Assembly (NCBI GenBank): GCA_946479055.1
Contig: CAMLEX010000198.1
Location: 1 to 8,021, forward strand
DNA length: 8,021 nucleotides
Source: an uncultured Bacteroidota bacterium
Lineage (GTDB): Bacteria > Bacteroidota > Bacteroidia > Chitinophagales > Chitinophagaceae
Direction: 5' to 3'
The notes beneath the pieces were generated by a model. The model saw only the letters and a program-made list of their open reading frames with translations, ran no database searches and was not told where the DNA came from. Numbering within the stretch: the stretch's first letter is position 1; every line of letters starts with the position of its first letter. Below are positions 1-5,783 of the stretch, piece after piece. The translations under genes and the position numbers were made by a program.

Positions 1-898
1 CAAAATCAAAACCATTCATTTCAGCCGGAACTAATTGAATTTCTTTCGCATCCATGGCAATACCTGCATTGGCGGCCATCAATGCATCAATGATAGCTTT
101 GTCAGCCTGTGTTGATGCAAGATCTAATCCTCTTACTGTAATGGGACCGGCTATAGCGCCAGCTACTAATAAAAAGGCACCACCGCTCCAATCGCCTTCT
201 ACAGTGTAATGGTGAGTGGTGAGTGGTGAGTGGTGAGTTTCATTTCCAAAATAGAATTCTTCATAGTTTCTGTTTTCCGGTACTTTCAAGCCGTATTGCT
301 TCATTACATCCAGTGTCAGATCGATATAGGGTTTACTTTTAAGATTATTGACTTTGATAGAAACATCCCTCGCATCAGCTGCGGCATAGGCCAATAACAG
401 ACCAGTAAGAAATTGAGAACTTAATGAACCATCCACTTCAATATTTGCGGGTTGTAAAGGGCCTTGTATTACTAATGGCAATTTACCTCCTTCACTTTCT
501 ATTTTTACCTTAAGTTTTGGTAAAATTTCGTCAAAGAAATCCATTGGCCTTGTCAGCAAACTTCCTTCACCTACTATTGTAATTTGCTTTTCACTTAATG
601 CTGCTATTGAAGCAAACATTCTTATACTCAATCCACTTTCACCACAATTTATTTTGCTTGCAAAAGGATCGACTCCATTGCTGCCAACATGCCACTCTCC
701 ATCCACTAATTCTGTTGTAGCACCTAATGATTGGATGATTCCCAATGCTGCTTTGTCGTCATTGCTATGACCGGGATTTTGAATAATTGTTTTCCCTTTT
801 ACCAGCAATGCAGCGGCACAGGCCCTTTGCATAGAACTTTTAGATGCCGGTGCCTGGATATTTCCTTTGAGTTGAGATGGTTGTATTGTTACTTTCAT
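1..898 (-). CDS. aroA: 3-phosphoshikimate 1-carboxyvinyltransferase (EPSP synthase), 3' end outside window
   Basis: EPSP synthase transfers enolpyruvate from PEP to shikimate-3-phosphate, the sixth shikimate step, in the cytoplasm. Translating the minus strand from the ATG at 898 gives 299 open codons running off the window edge; the family is usually about 410-430 residues, so roughly the last quarter is missing. Visible motifs: PASKSSMQRA at 17-26 with the substrate-binding Lys20/Ser21, CGESGLSIRM at 85-94, GEGSLLTRPM at 110-119, DGSLSSQFLTG at 157-167, SKPYIDLTL at 188-196, and VEGDWSGGAFL at 233-243, whose Asp236 matches the catalytic Asp of the family. No Shine-Dalgarno precedes the ATG, as is usual in Bacteroidota. 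The gene lies 86 bp after aroB and is probably the next gene of the same operon. Oddity: residues 221-230 (THHSPLTTHH) are encoded by a 7-bp tandem repeat and look like an inserted surface loop. Confidence 0.95.
   Translation of the reverse strand, partial: MKVTIQPSQLKGNIQAPASKSSMQRACAAALLVKGKTIIQNPGHSNDDKAALGIIQSLGATTELVDGEWHVGSNGVDPFASKINCGESGLSIRMFASIAALSEKQITIVGEGSLLTRPMDFFDEILPKLKVKIESEGGKLPLVIQGPLQPANIEVDGSLSSQFLTGLLLAYAAADARDVSIKVNNLKSKPYIDLTLDVMKQYGLKVPENRNYEEFYFGNETHHSPLTTHHYTVEGDWSGGAFLLVAGAIAGPITVRGLDLASTQADKAIIDALMAANAGIAMDAKEIQLVPAEMNGFDF
211..238. repeat. 7-bp tandem repeat, GGTGAGT x4, inside aroA
   Basis: Four exact, uninterrupted copies of GGTGAGT (ACTCACC on the coding strand). 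They encode the His/Thr/Pro/Ser/Leu stretch just before the conserved VEGDWSGG motif of EPSP synthase. The unit length is not a multiple of three, so gain or loss of one copy would shift the aroA frame. Three heptamers (21 bp) could be added or lost without a frameshift. Confidence 0.97.
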
Positions 899-903
899 TG
901 ATC

Positions 904-982
904 GAACGCAGATTATTATGATTTTTAAGATTAACGCTGATTCCTTCATAACCGATCATAACGATCATGATAATCTGCGTTC
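904..982. repeat. Long inverted repeat in the aroB-aroA junction
   Basis: Two 19-bp arms, 904-922 and 964-982, are reverse complements with one mismatch (GAACGCAGATTATTATGAT against GAACGCAGATTATCATGAT), separated by 41 bp. The element fills almost the whole 86-bp gap, starting 2 bp after the aroB stop and ending 5 bp before the aroA ATG. In RNA it would form a long stem-loop between the two genes. There is no T-tract after it, so it does not look like an intrinsic terminator. It is more likely a dispersed palindromic element or an mRNA-processing or stability structure. Confidence 0.85.
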
Positions 983-984
983 TT

Positions 985-1998
985 TTATAATTCGTTGATG
1001 ATGCTTTCTAATTTTTCCAAAGAAATACTTTTAACTACTCCCTTTCCTATCTTCTCCAGTAATACATAATTCATTTCTTTCCTTTCCCGCTTCTTATCCA
1101 TCTTCAACACTTCAAATGCTTTTTGTTTATCAAAAGATGTATAGGTGGGTAAGCCATATTGTTCTAATACTTTCACTACTTTTTCCGTTTGCTTAAAACC
1201 GGTCAACTGTTCTGAAATATGGCACGCATAAGTCATACCAATGGATACAGCCTGTCCATGCATTAATTCATATTGATTTTCCAGAGCATGACCTAATGTG
1301 TGACCAAAGTTCAACAGTCTCCTTTCATTTTTCTCAAACTCATCCTGTTGCACTACCCTGGCTTTGATCATCGCATTGCGCTGCACCAAATCACAGATTG
1401 ACTTCTTTTTTCCCTGGTAAGTCTTGAAAGAACCGGCTTCCAGTTGCCTGAACATAGCAGCATCTTTGATGCAGGCATGCTTGATGATCTCCGCAAAACC
1501 ATTTTCCCATTCCCGCTGAGGAAGGGTATTCAGAAAGATCATATCGTGCAGTATAAATGACGGTTGACGGATAATGCCTACCATATTTTTGTATACTCCT
1601 ACATCAATACCATTCTTTCCACCGATAGATGCATCAACTAAAGCCAATAAAGAAGTGGGTACAAATCCAAACCGCAATCCTCTCATGTATACCGAAGCAA
1701 CATAGCCTGTAATATCCGTGATCACCCCGCCGCCGATTCCAACCAATGTTGTTTTACGGTCGGCTTCCATTTCTATCAACCGTTCTATTACTACATCAAC
1801 CGTTGCCTGTACTTTAAATTCTTCCCCGGGCTTTAATACAATTGTATTCCAACCTTTGAATCGTTTGTTATGTGAATTGTAAACATTTTCATCTGTTATC
1901 AGCACCGTTGCTTTAGGATCAGTGATCTTTTTTAAATGACTAATGCCTTCTGCGAAATAAAAATCAGTTGACGAATTGGAAAATTGAATATGCTTCAT
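985..1998 (-). CDS. aroB: 3-dehydroquinate synthase
   Basis: AroB cyclises DAHP to 3-dehydroquinate, the second shikimate step, using NAD+ and a divalent metal (usually Zn2+ or Co2+), in the cytoplasm. From the ATG at 1998 the protein has 337 residues, close to the family norm. Visible motifs: GIGGGVITDITGY at 87-99 (NAD binding), PTSLLALVDASIGGKNGID at 114-132, GFAEIIKHA at 167-175 with metal ligand Glu170, LNFGHTLGHALE at 229-240 with metal ligand His233, and HGQAVSIGM at 247-255 with metal ligand His247. The frame stays open 27 codons further upstream to 2079. I chose 1998 because MKHIQFS matches where the family fold begins, and because the upstream stretch is low-complexity and contains a TTGCGTCGC word that recurs in nearby noncoding DNA. 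It lies between the DAHP synthase gene and aroA on the same strand, presumably in one operon. Confidence 0.96.
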   Translation of the reverse strand: MKHIQFSNSSTDFYFAEGISHLKKITDPKATVLITDENVYNSHNKRFKGWNTIVLKPGEEFKVQATVDVVIERLIEMEADRKTTLVGIGGGVITDITGYVASVYMRGLRFGFVPTSLLALVDASIGGKNGIDVGVYKNMVGIIRQPSFILHDMIFLNTLPQREWENGFAEIIKHACIKDAAMFRQLEAGSFKTYQGKKKSICDLVQRNAMIKARVVQQDEFEKNERRLLNFGHTLGHALENQYELMHGQAVSIGMTYACHISEQLTGFKQTEKVVKVLEQYGLPTYTSFDKQKAFEVLKMDKKRERKEMNYVLLEKIGKGVVKSISLEKLESIINEL

Positions 1999-2170
1999 AT
2001 CATTTTTATCACACAGCTTCGCAAAGGAATTACGAAAACTTTGCGTCGCTGCGGCATTGCATGAATTTATTTTGTTCAATAGAATTGTTGTAGCTGAAGA
2101 GTGCGACGCAACTAAAGCTCAATCAGGGAACTGAAGCTGGCAACCACAGACTAAAAGCTACAAACTATAC
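1999..2170. other. Junction between the DAHP synthase gene and aroB
   Basis: This 172-bp gap holds no gene of its own. It contains one copy (2094-2111) of an 18-bp word found in opposite orientation at 3356-3373. It also contains a 9-bp inverted pair, TTGCGTCGC at 2041-2049 and GCGACGCAA at 2103-2111, that could form a stem-loop just ahead of aroB. The part from 1999 to 2079 is open in frame with aroB and could extend that protein by 27 residues if the upstream start is used, which I consider unlikely. No T-tract terminator and no convincing promoter is visible. Confidence 0.6.
2094..2111 (+). repeat. 18-bp dispersed repeat, copy 1
   Basis: CTGAAGAGTGCGACGCAA here matches the reverse complement of 3356-3373 with one difference in 18. 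Both copies are in noncoding gaps ahead of operon genes. The last nine bases also pair with TTGCGTCGC at 2041-2049. Confidence 0.75.
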
Positions 2171-3259
2171 TTATGCATCCATCACTTTCTTCTGATGATT
2201 GATACTTTCCATATGCACCGCATCAAAATACTTGGTGATAAATTCCTTGCTCAACCCGATCTTCTCGCCTTTAGCTGAAGCTCTTTCCAGTATTTCATTC
2301 CAGCGGTTGGTTTGCAGGATAGTGATATTATTTTCCTTTTTATACTGGCCTATTTTATCAGCTATTTTCATCCGCTGACCAAGAATCTGCATCAACTCAT
2401 CATCCAGGTGATTGATCTGCTGACGCAATTTTTCCAATGCGGCGTGATACTCTTCCGAATTCACATCTTCCTTTCTCCAGATGATGGTATCCAGCATTTC
2501 TTTCAATTGCTCCGGTGTTATCTGCTGTTTGGCATCGCTCCATGCATTGTCGGGATCAATATGACTTTCGATCATCAGGCCGTCAAAGTCAAGATCAATA
2601 GCACGTTGAGATACATCCTGCAAAATATCACGACGGCCACAGATATGCGATGGATCATTGATGATAGGCAACCCAGGATTACGACGTTTCATTTCGATGG
2701 CCAGATGCCACATGGGCGCATTCCGATATTCTGTATTTCCATAAGAAGAAAATCCGCGGTGTATCAAACCAATTTGTTTAACACCGGCCCTTGCTACTCT
2801 TTCTACGGCGCCACTCCATAATTCCAGATCAGGATTGATCGGATTTTTTATTAACACGGGTACATCCACACCACGCAATGCATCTGCCACTTCCTGTACA
2901 CTAAATGGATTAACAGTTGTTCTTGCACCGATCCATAATACATCTACATCAAATGTGAGTGCGTCCTGTACTTGTTTTCCGGTTGCTACTTCTACTGTTG
3001 TTGGAAGACCAGTCAGTTTTTTAGCTTGTTGCATCCATGGCAAACCTTTAGCACCAATACCTTCAAACAAACCCGGTTTGGTCCGTGGTTTCCAGATGCC
3101 TGCACGAAGCATATCTACTTTGCCGGTTGCGGCTAAACGTTGCGCTGTTTCAAGCACCTGTGCCTCTGTCTCTGCACTACACGGTCCACTGATGATCAAT
3201 GGCCGTTTACCCCATGCTTGCTGCACGGTGTCTTTGATTGATTGTTCTGTTGTTTGCAT
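2171..3259 (-). CDS. Bifunctional DAHP synthase / chorismate mutase (C-terminal mutase)
   Basis: This 362-residue fusion catalyses two steps. The N-terminal domain (about 1-255) condenses PEP and erythrose-4-phosphate to DAHP, the entry to the shikimate pathway. The C-terminal domain (about 268-362) converts chorismate to prephenate. The synthase is of the KDO8P-synthase-like type: GPCSAET at 25-31, LRAGIWKPRTKPGLFEG at 51-67, IGARTTVNPF at 110-119, IKNPINPDLELW at 137-148, and IHRGFSSYG at 166-174. Cys27, His205 (DPSHICG), Glu231 (IESH) and Asp242 (WSDAKQQ) match the expected metal ligands. The mutase is AroQ-like and all-helical, with Arg279, Arg296, Lys307/308 and Arg319 in the expected spacing. 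A C-terminal mutase on this synthase is typical of Bacteroidota, whereas Bacillus has it at the N-terminus. In characterised fusions the mutase domain mediates feedback control by prephenate. It sits 226 bp after tyrA, so it may have its own promoter. Confidence 0.95.
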   Translation of the reverse strand: MQTTEQSIKDTVQQAWGKRPLIISGPCSAETEAQVLETAQRLAATGKVDMLRAGIWKPRTKPGLFEGIGAKGLPWMQQAKKLTGLPTTVEVATGKQVQDALTFDVDVLWIGARTTVNPFSVQEVADALRGVDVPVLIKNPINPDLELWSGAVERVARAGVKQIGLIHRGFSSYGNTEYRNAPMWHLAIEMKRRNPGLPIINDPSHICGRRDILQDVSQRAIDLDFDGLMIESHIDPDNAWSDAKQQITPEQLKEMLDTIIWRKEDVNSEEYHAALEKLRQQINHLDDELMQILGQRMKIADKIGQYKKENNITILQTNRWNEILERASAKGEKIGLSKEFITKYFDAVHMESINHQKKVMDA

Positions 3260-3263
3260 ACTA

Positions 3264-3271
3264 CAAATTTA
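3264..3271 (-). promoter_or_regulatory. Possible promoter -7 box TAAATTTG immediately before the DAHP synthase start
   Basis: On the minus strand TAAATTTG fits the Bacteroidota -7 consensus TAnnTTTG exactly and ends only 4 nt before the ATG at 3259. If used, the transcript would be nearly leaderless. I do not find a good TTG -33 element 17-23 nt upstream; the nearest TTTG is only about 12 nt away. This is therefore a candidate internal promoter, not a firm one. Confidence 0.4.
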
Positions 3272-3274
3272 AGC

Positions 3275-3301
3275 CTCCGGCCCCAAAGGGGTGTTACGGA
3301 G
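3275..3301. repeat. GC-rich palindrome upstream of the DAHP synthase gene
   Basis: CTCCG (3275-3279) pairs with CGGAG (3297-3301), and inside them CCCC (3281-3284) pairs with GGGG (3288-3291). Its core resembles the palindrome coded inside the pheA 5' end at 6623-6639 (CCCC/GGGG around an AT-rich loop), so it is probably another copy of a dispersed GC-rich palindrome. A T-run follows on the plus strand, but there is no plus-strand gene for it to terminate. Confidence 0.6.
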
Positions 3302-3355
3302 ATGTTTTTTTATAATTATTATGTTGTCATCGTTCTGCTCTTTGATCATCGTTCC

Positions 3356-3373
3356 TTGCGTCGCACCCTTCAG
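3356..3373 (-). repeat. 18-bp dispersed repeat, copy 2 (inverted)
   Basis: On the minus strand this reads CTGAAGGGTGCGACGCAA, differing from the copy at 2094-2111 at one position. It lies in the 226-bp gap between tyrA and the DAHP synthase gene. Confidence 0.75.
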
Positions 3374-3397
3374 GTTTCTGTTCAATACTCAGCAATT

Positions 3398-3486
3398 GTC
3401 TGAACTGGGATTTATGAGATTAAAAAGATAAATGGGATTACAACCTTCTCATACATCCCATAAATCCTATTAATCCCAGTTCAGAC
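3398..3486. repeat. 89-bp imperfect inverted repeat at the 3' end of tyrA
   Basis: The outer ends GTCTGAACTGGGATT (3398-3412) and AATCCCAGTTCAGAC (3472-3486) are exact reverse complements, and weaker pairing continues inward through AT-rich sequence containing repeated GGGAT/ATCCC words. The element begins with the G of the tyrA TAG stop (3486-3488). One half-unit recurs at the end of pheA (5745-5783). It could fold into a long hairpin in the mRNA between tyrA and the next gene, but there is no T-tract, so I read it as a dispersed palindromic repeat rather than an intrinsic terminator. Confidence 0.85.
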
Positions 3487-4424
3487 TATTTTATTATTCT
3501 CCTTATCTTATTCGCATCCTCAATCAATCCCTGCAATAAATTATTATCGCCTTTTTCAATACTCTCTTTAAATTTTGTCAACTGTGCAATATGTTCCGTT
3601 AATACATCCAGCACATTTACTTTATTCTGCATAAAAATGGGCACCCACATGGCCGGATTACTTTTGGCCAAACGAACCGTACTTTCAAAACCAGCGGATG
3701 CTAATTCAAAAATGGCGTTCTCTTCTTTTTCTTTTTCCAATACCGTATTCGCCAAAGCAAAAGATGTGATATGCGAAATATGACTTACATAGGCCGCATG
3801 CAGGTCATGAGCTTTTGCTTCCATTTCCAGCAGGTGCATACCAATCTTTTTATACATTCCTTTTACCCATTCCAGCGCATCGGCATCACTTTCTTCCGCA
3901 TTACAAATAATCACCGCCTTATTTTCATAGGCGCCACGCACCGCCGCCTGTGGACCGCTATACTCGGTACCCCACATCGGATGCGTGGCTACATATCTCC
4001 CCCTTTTGGGATGATCTTTTATTGCTTCTATCAGTTGGCCTTTGGTTGATCCCAGGTCAATTACAATTTGTTGATCTATTTTATCCATGATGGAGGGCAA
4101 CAGGTCAACCAGTTTATCAACCGGTATTGCCAGAACGATTACATCTGCTTGTTCAATCGCCTCACCCAGCGGCAATGTTTCATCCACCAATTCCAGGTCC
4201 ACTGCTTGCTGTGCATGTTCCGGATCAGCATCCACACCAATCAGTTTTGATGAAAGCTTCTTTTCATGCAACTGAATGGCTAATGATCCTCCTATTAACC
4301 CCACTCCCACTATGGCTATTCTTTTACGCTCCGGAGCCCCCTTCCGATCCCGACTAGTAGTCGGGACCACCAGAGCACTTGCCTCGCTTTTCGACGACTC
4401 TGATATTTTTTGTACCTCTTTCAT
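3486..4424 (-). CDS. tyrA: Prephenate dehydrogenase
   Basis: TyrA oxidatively decarboxylates prephenate to 4-hydroxyphenylpyruvate with NAD(P)+, the committed step to tyrosine, in the cytoplasm. From the ATG at 4424 it has 312 residues. Visible motifs: Rossmann GVGLIGGS at 40-47, DLGSTKG at 123-129, HPMWGTEYSGP at 148-158 with the catalytic-type His148, HDLHAAYVSHISH at 206-218, and ESTVRLAKSNPAMW at 247-260 with Arg251 in the position of the prephenate-binding Arg. The frame is open to a TTG at 4439, but the ATG aligns with the ATG of pheA in the shared duplicated segment. Oddity: the normal domain begins near residue 35 (RIAIVGVG). The first 34 residues come from repeats: MKEVQKISESSKSEAS is shared with PheA, and the next part is coded by a palindrome. 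No C-terminal ACT domain is seen. It ends in an inverted repeat. Confidence 0.95.
   Translation of the reverse strand: MKEVQKISESSKSEASALVVPTTSRDRKGAPERKRIAIVGVGLIGGSLAIQLHEKKLSSKLIGVDADPEHAQQAVDLELVDETLPLGEAIEQADVIVLAIPVDKLVDLLPSIMDKIDQQIVIDLGSTKGQLIEAIKDHPKRGRYVATHPMWGTEYSGPQAAVRGAYENKAVIICNAEESDADALEWVKGMYKKIGMHLLEMEAKAHDLHAAYVSHISHITSFALANTVLEKEKEENAIFELASAGFESTVRLAKSNPAMWVPIFMQNKVNVLDVLTEHIAQLTKFKESIEKGDNNLLQGLIEDANKIRRIIK
4348..4366. repeat. Palindrome with 9-bp arms inside the tyrA 5' end
   Basis: TCCCGACTAGTAGTCGGGA is a perfect inverted repeat of 9-bp arms (4348-4356 and 4358-4366) around one central base. It is in frame in tyrA and codes part of the stretch LVVPTTSRDRKG, between the duplicated N-terminal segment and the Rossmann fold. 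It looks like a small REP- or MITE-like palindrome tolerated in a dispensable extension. Confidence 0.85.
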
Positions 4425-4504
4425 TAAACTATTTTTCAAATCAATGATGCAATTTGAACTTTCAGACTCTGAAGTCTCCCTTTAGGGAGATTTAGAGGGT
4501 TTTC
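4372..4504 (-). repeat. Duplicated 5' segment, tyrA copy
   Basis: About 130 bp align by eye almost without gaps to 6644-6776 upstream of and into pheA. In transcription order the segment holds a 38-bp palindromic unit (4463-4500, core TCTCCC TTTA GGGAGA on the plus strand), an AT-rich spacer with ATTTGAAAAAT, the ATG at 4424, and codons for MKEVQKISESSKSEAS. It also overlaps the end of the aminotransferase gene, supplying its TAA stop (4492-4494). Identity ends where tyrA and pheA acquire different palindromes. Confidence 0.88.
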
Positions 4505-5646
4505 TTTATTCTCTCAATCGCTTCTTCAAACCTTTCTACAGACCCGCATAAACTTACCCTGATATATTTTTCTCCGGCAGTGCCGAATATACCGCCGGGA
4601 GTAATAAATACATTGCTATTATATAATACTTCATCACTCAATTCATATCCGTCTTTGTATTTCTTTGGAATACTGGCCCAAACAAACATGCCCACCTGTT
4701 CCGTTGAATATTTACATTTCAACAGATTCAATAATTCAAAAACCTTTTCTCTTCTTTTTCTATAAATATCGTTTACCTCATCATGCCATTCCCTGCCAAG
4801 TTCCAAAGCCTTTGCCGCAGCTAGTTGTACCGGCAAAAACATTCCGCTGTCCATATTACTTTTAAAACGAAGCACTTCCTCAATTCTTTCTTTTGCTCCG
4901 CATAGTGTTCCTATTCTCCACCCTGCCATGTTATGACTTTTACTTAATGAGTTTAATTCAATCACATGCGCTTTCGCTCCTTCAACGCTTAATAAACTCA
5001 TCGGACTCTCGTTCAATATGAAACTATAAGGATTATCATGAACGATAAGTATGTTATGCTTTTTTCCGAAAGCAACTAGTTTTTCAAACAACTTTCTTAA
5101 TGGTAAATGCCCCGTTGGCATTTGCGGATAATTCACAAACATCAACTTCACTTTCTTAAGCCTGCTATTTTCCAGTTTATCAAAATCAGGTTCATAGTTA
5201 TTTTTTTCTCTCAACTTATATTCTACACATTTACCACCGGCTAGTTTCACTGCACTCCTGTATGTTGGATAGCCAGGATTTGGTACCAGCACTTCATCTC
5301 CTTTATCAAGATAGGTCATGCAGATATGCATGATGCCTTCCTTACTTCCTATTAGTGGTAATACTTCTGTATCGGGATTCAATTCTACATTATACCATTT
5401 ACGGTACCATTCACTTATTGCCTTTCTTAAAACGGGCGATCCTTTATATCCCTGGTAAGCATGAACGTTTGGCTTTGCAGCTTCTTCCTGTAATACTTTT
5501 ATTACATCAGGATGTGGCGGCAGATCAGGGCTGCCAATTCCAAGATTAATAATATTCTTACCGGCCTTATTAAGCTCCTCTATTTCTCTTAATTTTTGCG
5601 AGAAGTAATATTCACCGATACCTTCTAATCTTTTACTTGTTTGCAT
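4492..5646 (-). CDS. PLP-dependent aminotransferase, class I/II (probable aromatic aminotransferase)
   Basis: This 384-residue fold-type I aminotransferase has NLGIGSPDLPPH at 34-45, HAYQGYKGSPVLRKAI at 62-77, LIGSKEGI at 98-105, VPNPGYPTYRSA at 121-132, NYPQMPTG at 172-179, HDNPYSF at 203-209, the PLP Schiff-base lysine Lys236 in SLSKSHNMAGWRIG, and Arg363 in YIRVSLCG for the substrate carboxylate. Overall it resembles the aspartate/LL-diaminopimelate aminotransferase branch. Its place between pheA and tyrA implies that it transaminates phenylpyruvate and 4-hydroxyphenylpyruvate with glutamate, or possibly prephenate to arogenate. That substrate is inferred from context. Oddity: the Asn of the usual NPTG motif is Met (QMPTG). 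Start: ATG at 5646, the first Met of the conserved region, with no Shine-Dalgarno. The stop codon lies inside the duplicated repeat leading into tyrA. By eye the gene is more AT-rich than the DAHP synthase gene. Confidence 0.9.
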   Translation of the reverse strand: MQTSKRLEGIGEYYFSQKLREIEELNKAGKNIINLGIGSPDLPPHPDVIKVLQEEAAKPNVHAYQGYKGSPVLRKAISEWYRKWYNVELNPDTEVLPLIGSKEGIMHICMTYLDKGDEVLVPNPGYPTYRSAVKLAGGKCVEYKLREKNNYEPDFDKLENSRLKKVKLMFVNYPQMPTGHLPLRKLFEKLVAFGKKHNILIVHDNPYSFILNESPMSLLSVEGAKAHVIELNSLSKSHNMAGWRIGTLCGAKERIEEVLRFKSNMDSGMFLPVQLAAAKALELGREWHDEVNDIYRKRREKVFELLNLLKCKYSTEQVGMFVWASIPKKYKDGYELSDEVLYNSNVFITPGGIFGTAGEKYIRVSLCGSVERFEEAIERIKKTL

Positions 5647-5777
5647 ATCTTATATCGTTTTTCTCTAAGCCTGCCAAAGGACAAAGTTTTGTTATTTACT
5701 TTTTTCTTTCTCTAATATATCATCGTTATTGGTTCGGTTCTTTTCCCATTTATCCCAATAATCTCATTAATCCCGGT
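5647..5777. other. Junction between pheA and the aminotransferase gene
   Basis: This 131-bp gap is AT-rich and contains no gene. Its pheA-proximal third is the repeat described at 5745-5783. I see no TAnnTTTG promoter box and no hairpin followed by a T-tract, so the aminotransferase gene is most simply read as co-transcribed with pheA. Confidence 0.5.
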
Positions 5778-5783
5778 TCAGAC
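5745..5783 (-). repeat. GTCTGAAC-type repeat at the 3' end of pheA
   Basis: On the minus strand this reads GTCTGAACCGGGATTAATG followed by GAGATTATTGGGATAAATGGG-like sequence. It closely matches both arms of the inverted repeat after tyrA (3398-3486). The pheA stop codon TGA (5778-5780) lies within GTCTGAAC. Only a single half-unit is present here, without an obvious inverted partner. Confidence 0.8.

Noticed and set aside
211..238. CRISPR-like or VNTR array
   Set aside because: Direct 7-bp units without spacers are a simple tandem repeat. No CRISPR repeat-spacer pattern or cas gene is present anywhere in the window.
1999..2079. 27-residue N-terminal extension of AroB
   Set aside because: The family domain starts at the ATG at 1998. 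The upstream stretch is not conserved-looking and contains a word (TTGCGTCGC) that recurs in noncoding repeats nearby.
2312..3272. Plus-strand open frames opposite the DAHP synthase-chorismate mutase gene
   Set aside because: They overlap a gene with intact catalytic motifs on the other strand, and the translations show no recognisable domain.
3275..3310. Plus-strand hairpin followed by T-run resembling a terminator
   Set aside because: There is no plus-strand gene for it to end, and the hairpin core resembles a palindrome also found inside pheA, so it is listed as a repeat.
4425..4439. TTG start of tyrA at 4439 and the equivalent TTG of pheA at 6731
   Set aside because: Both are non-ATG codons in the noncoding-looking part of the duplicated segment. 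The two ATGs at 4424 and 6698 align with each other and are the simpler starts.
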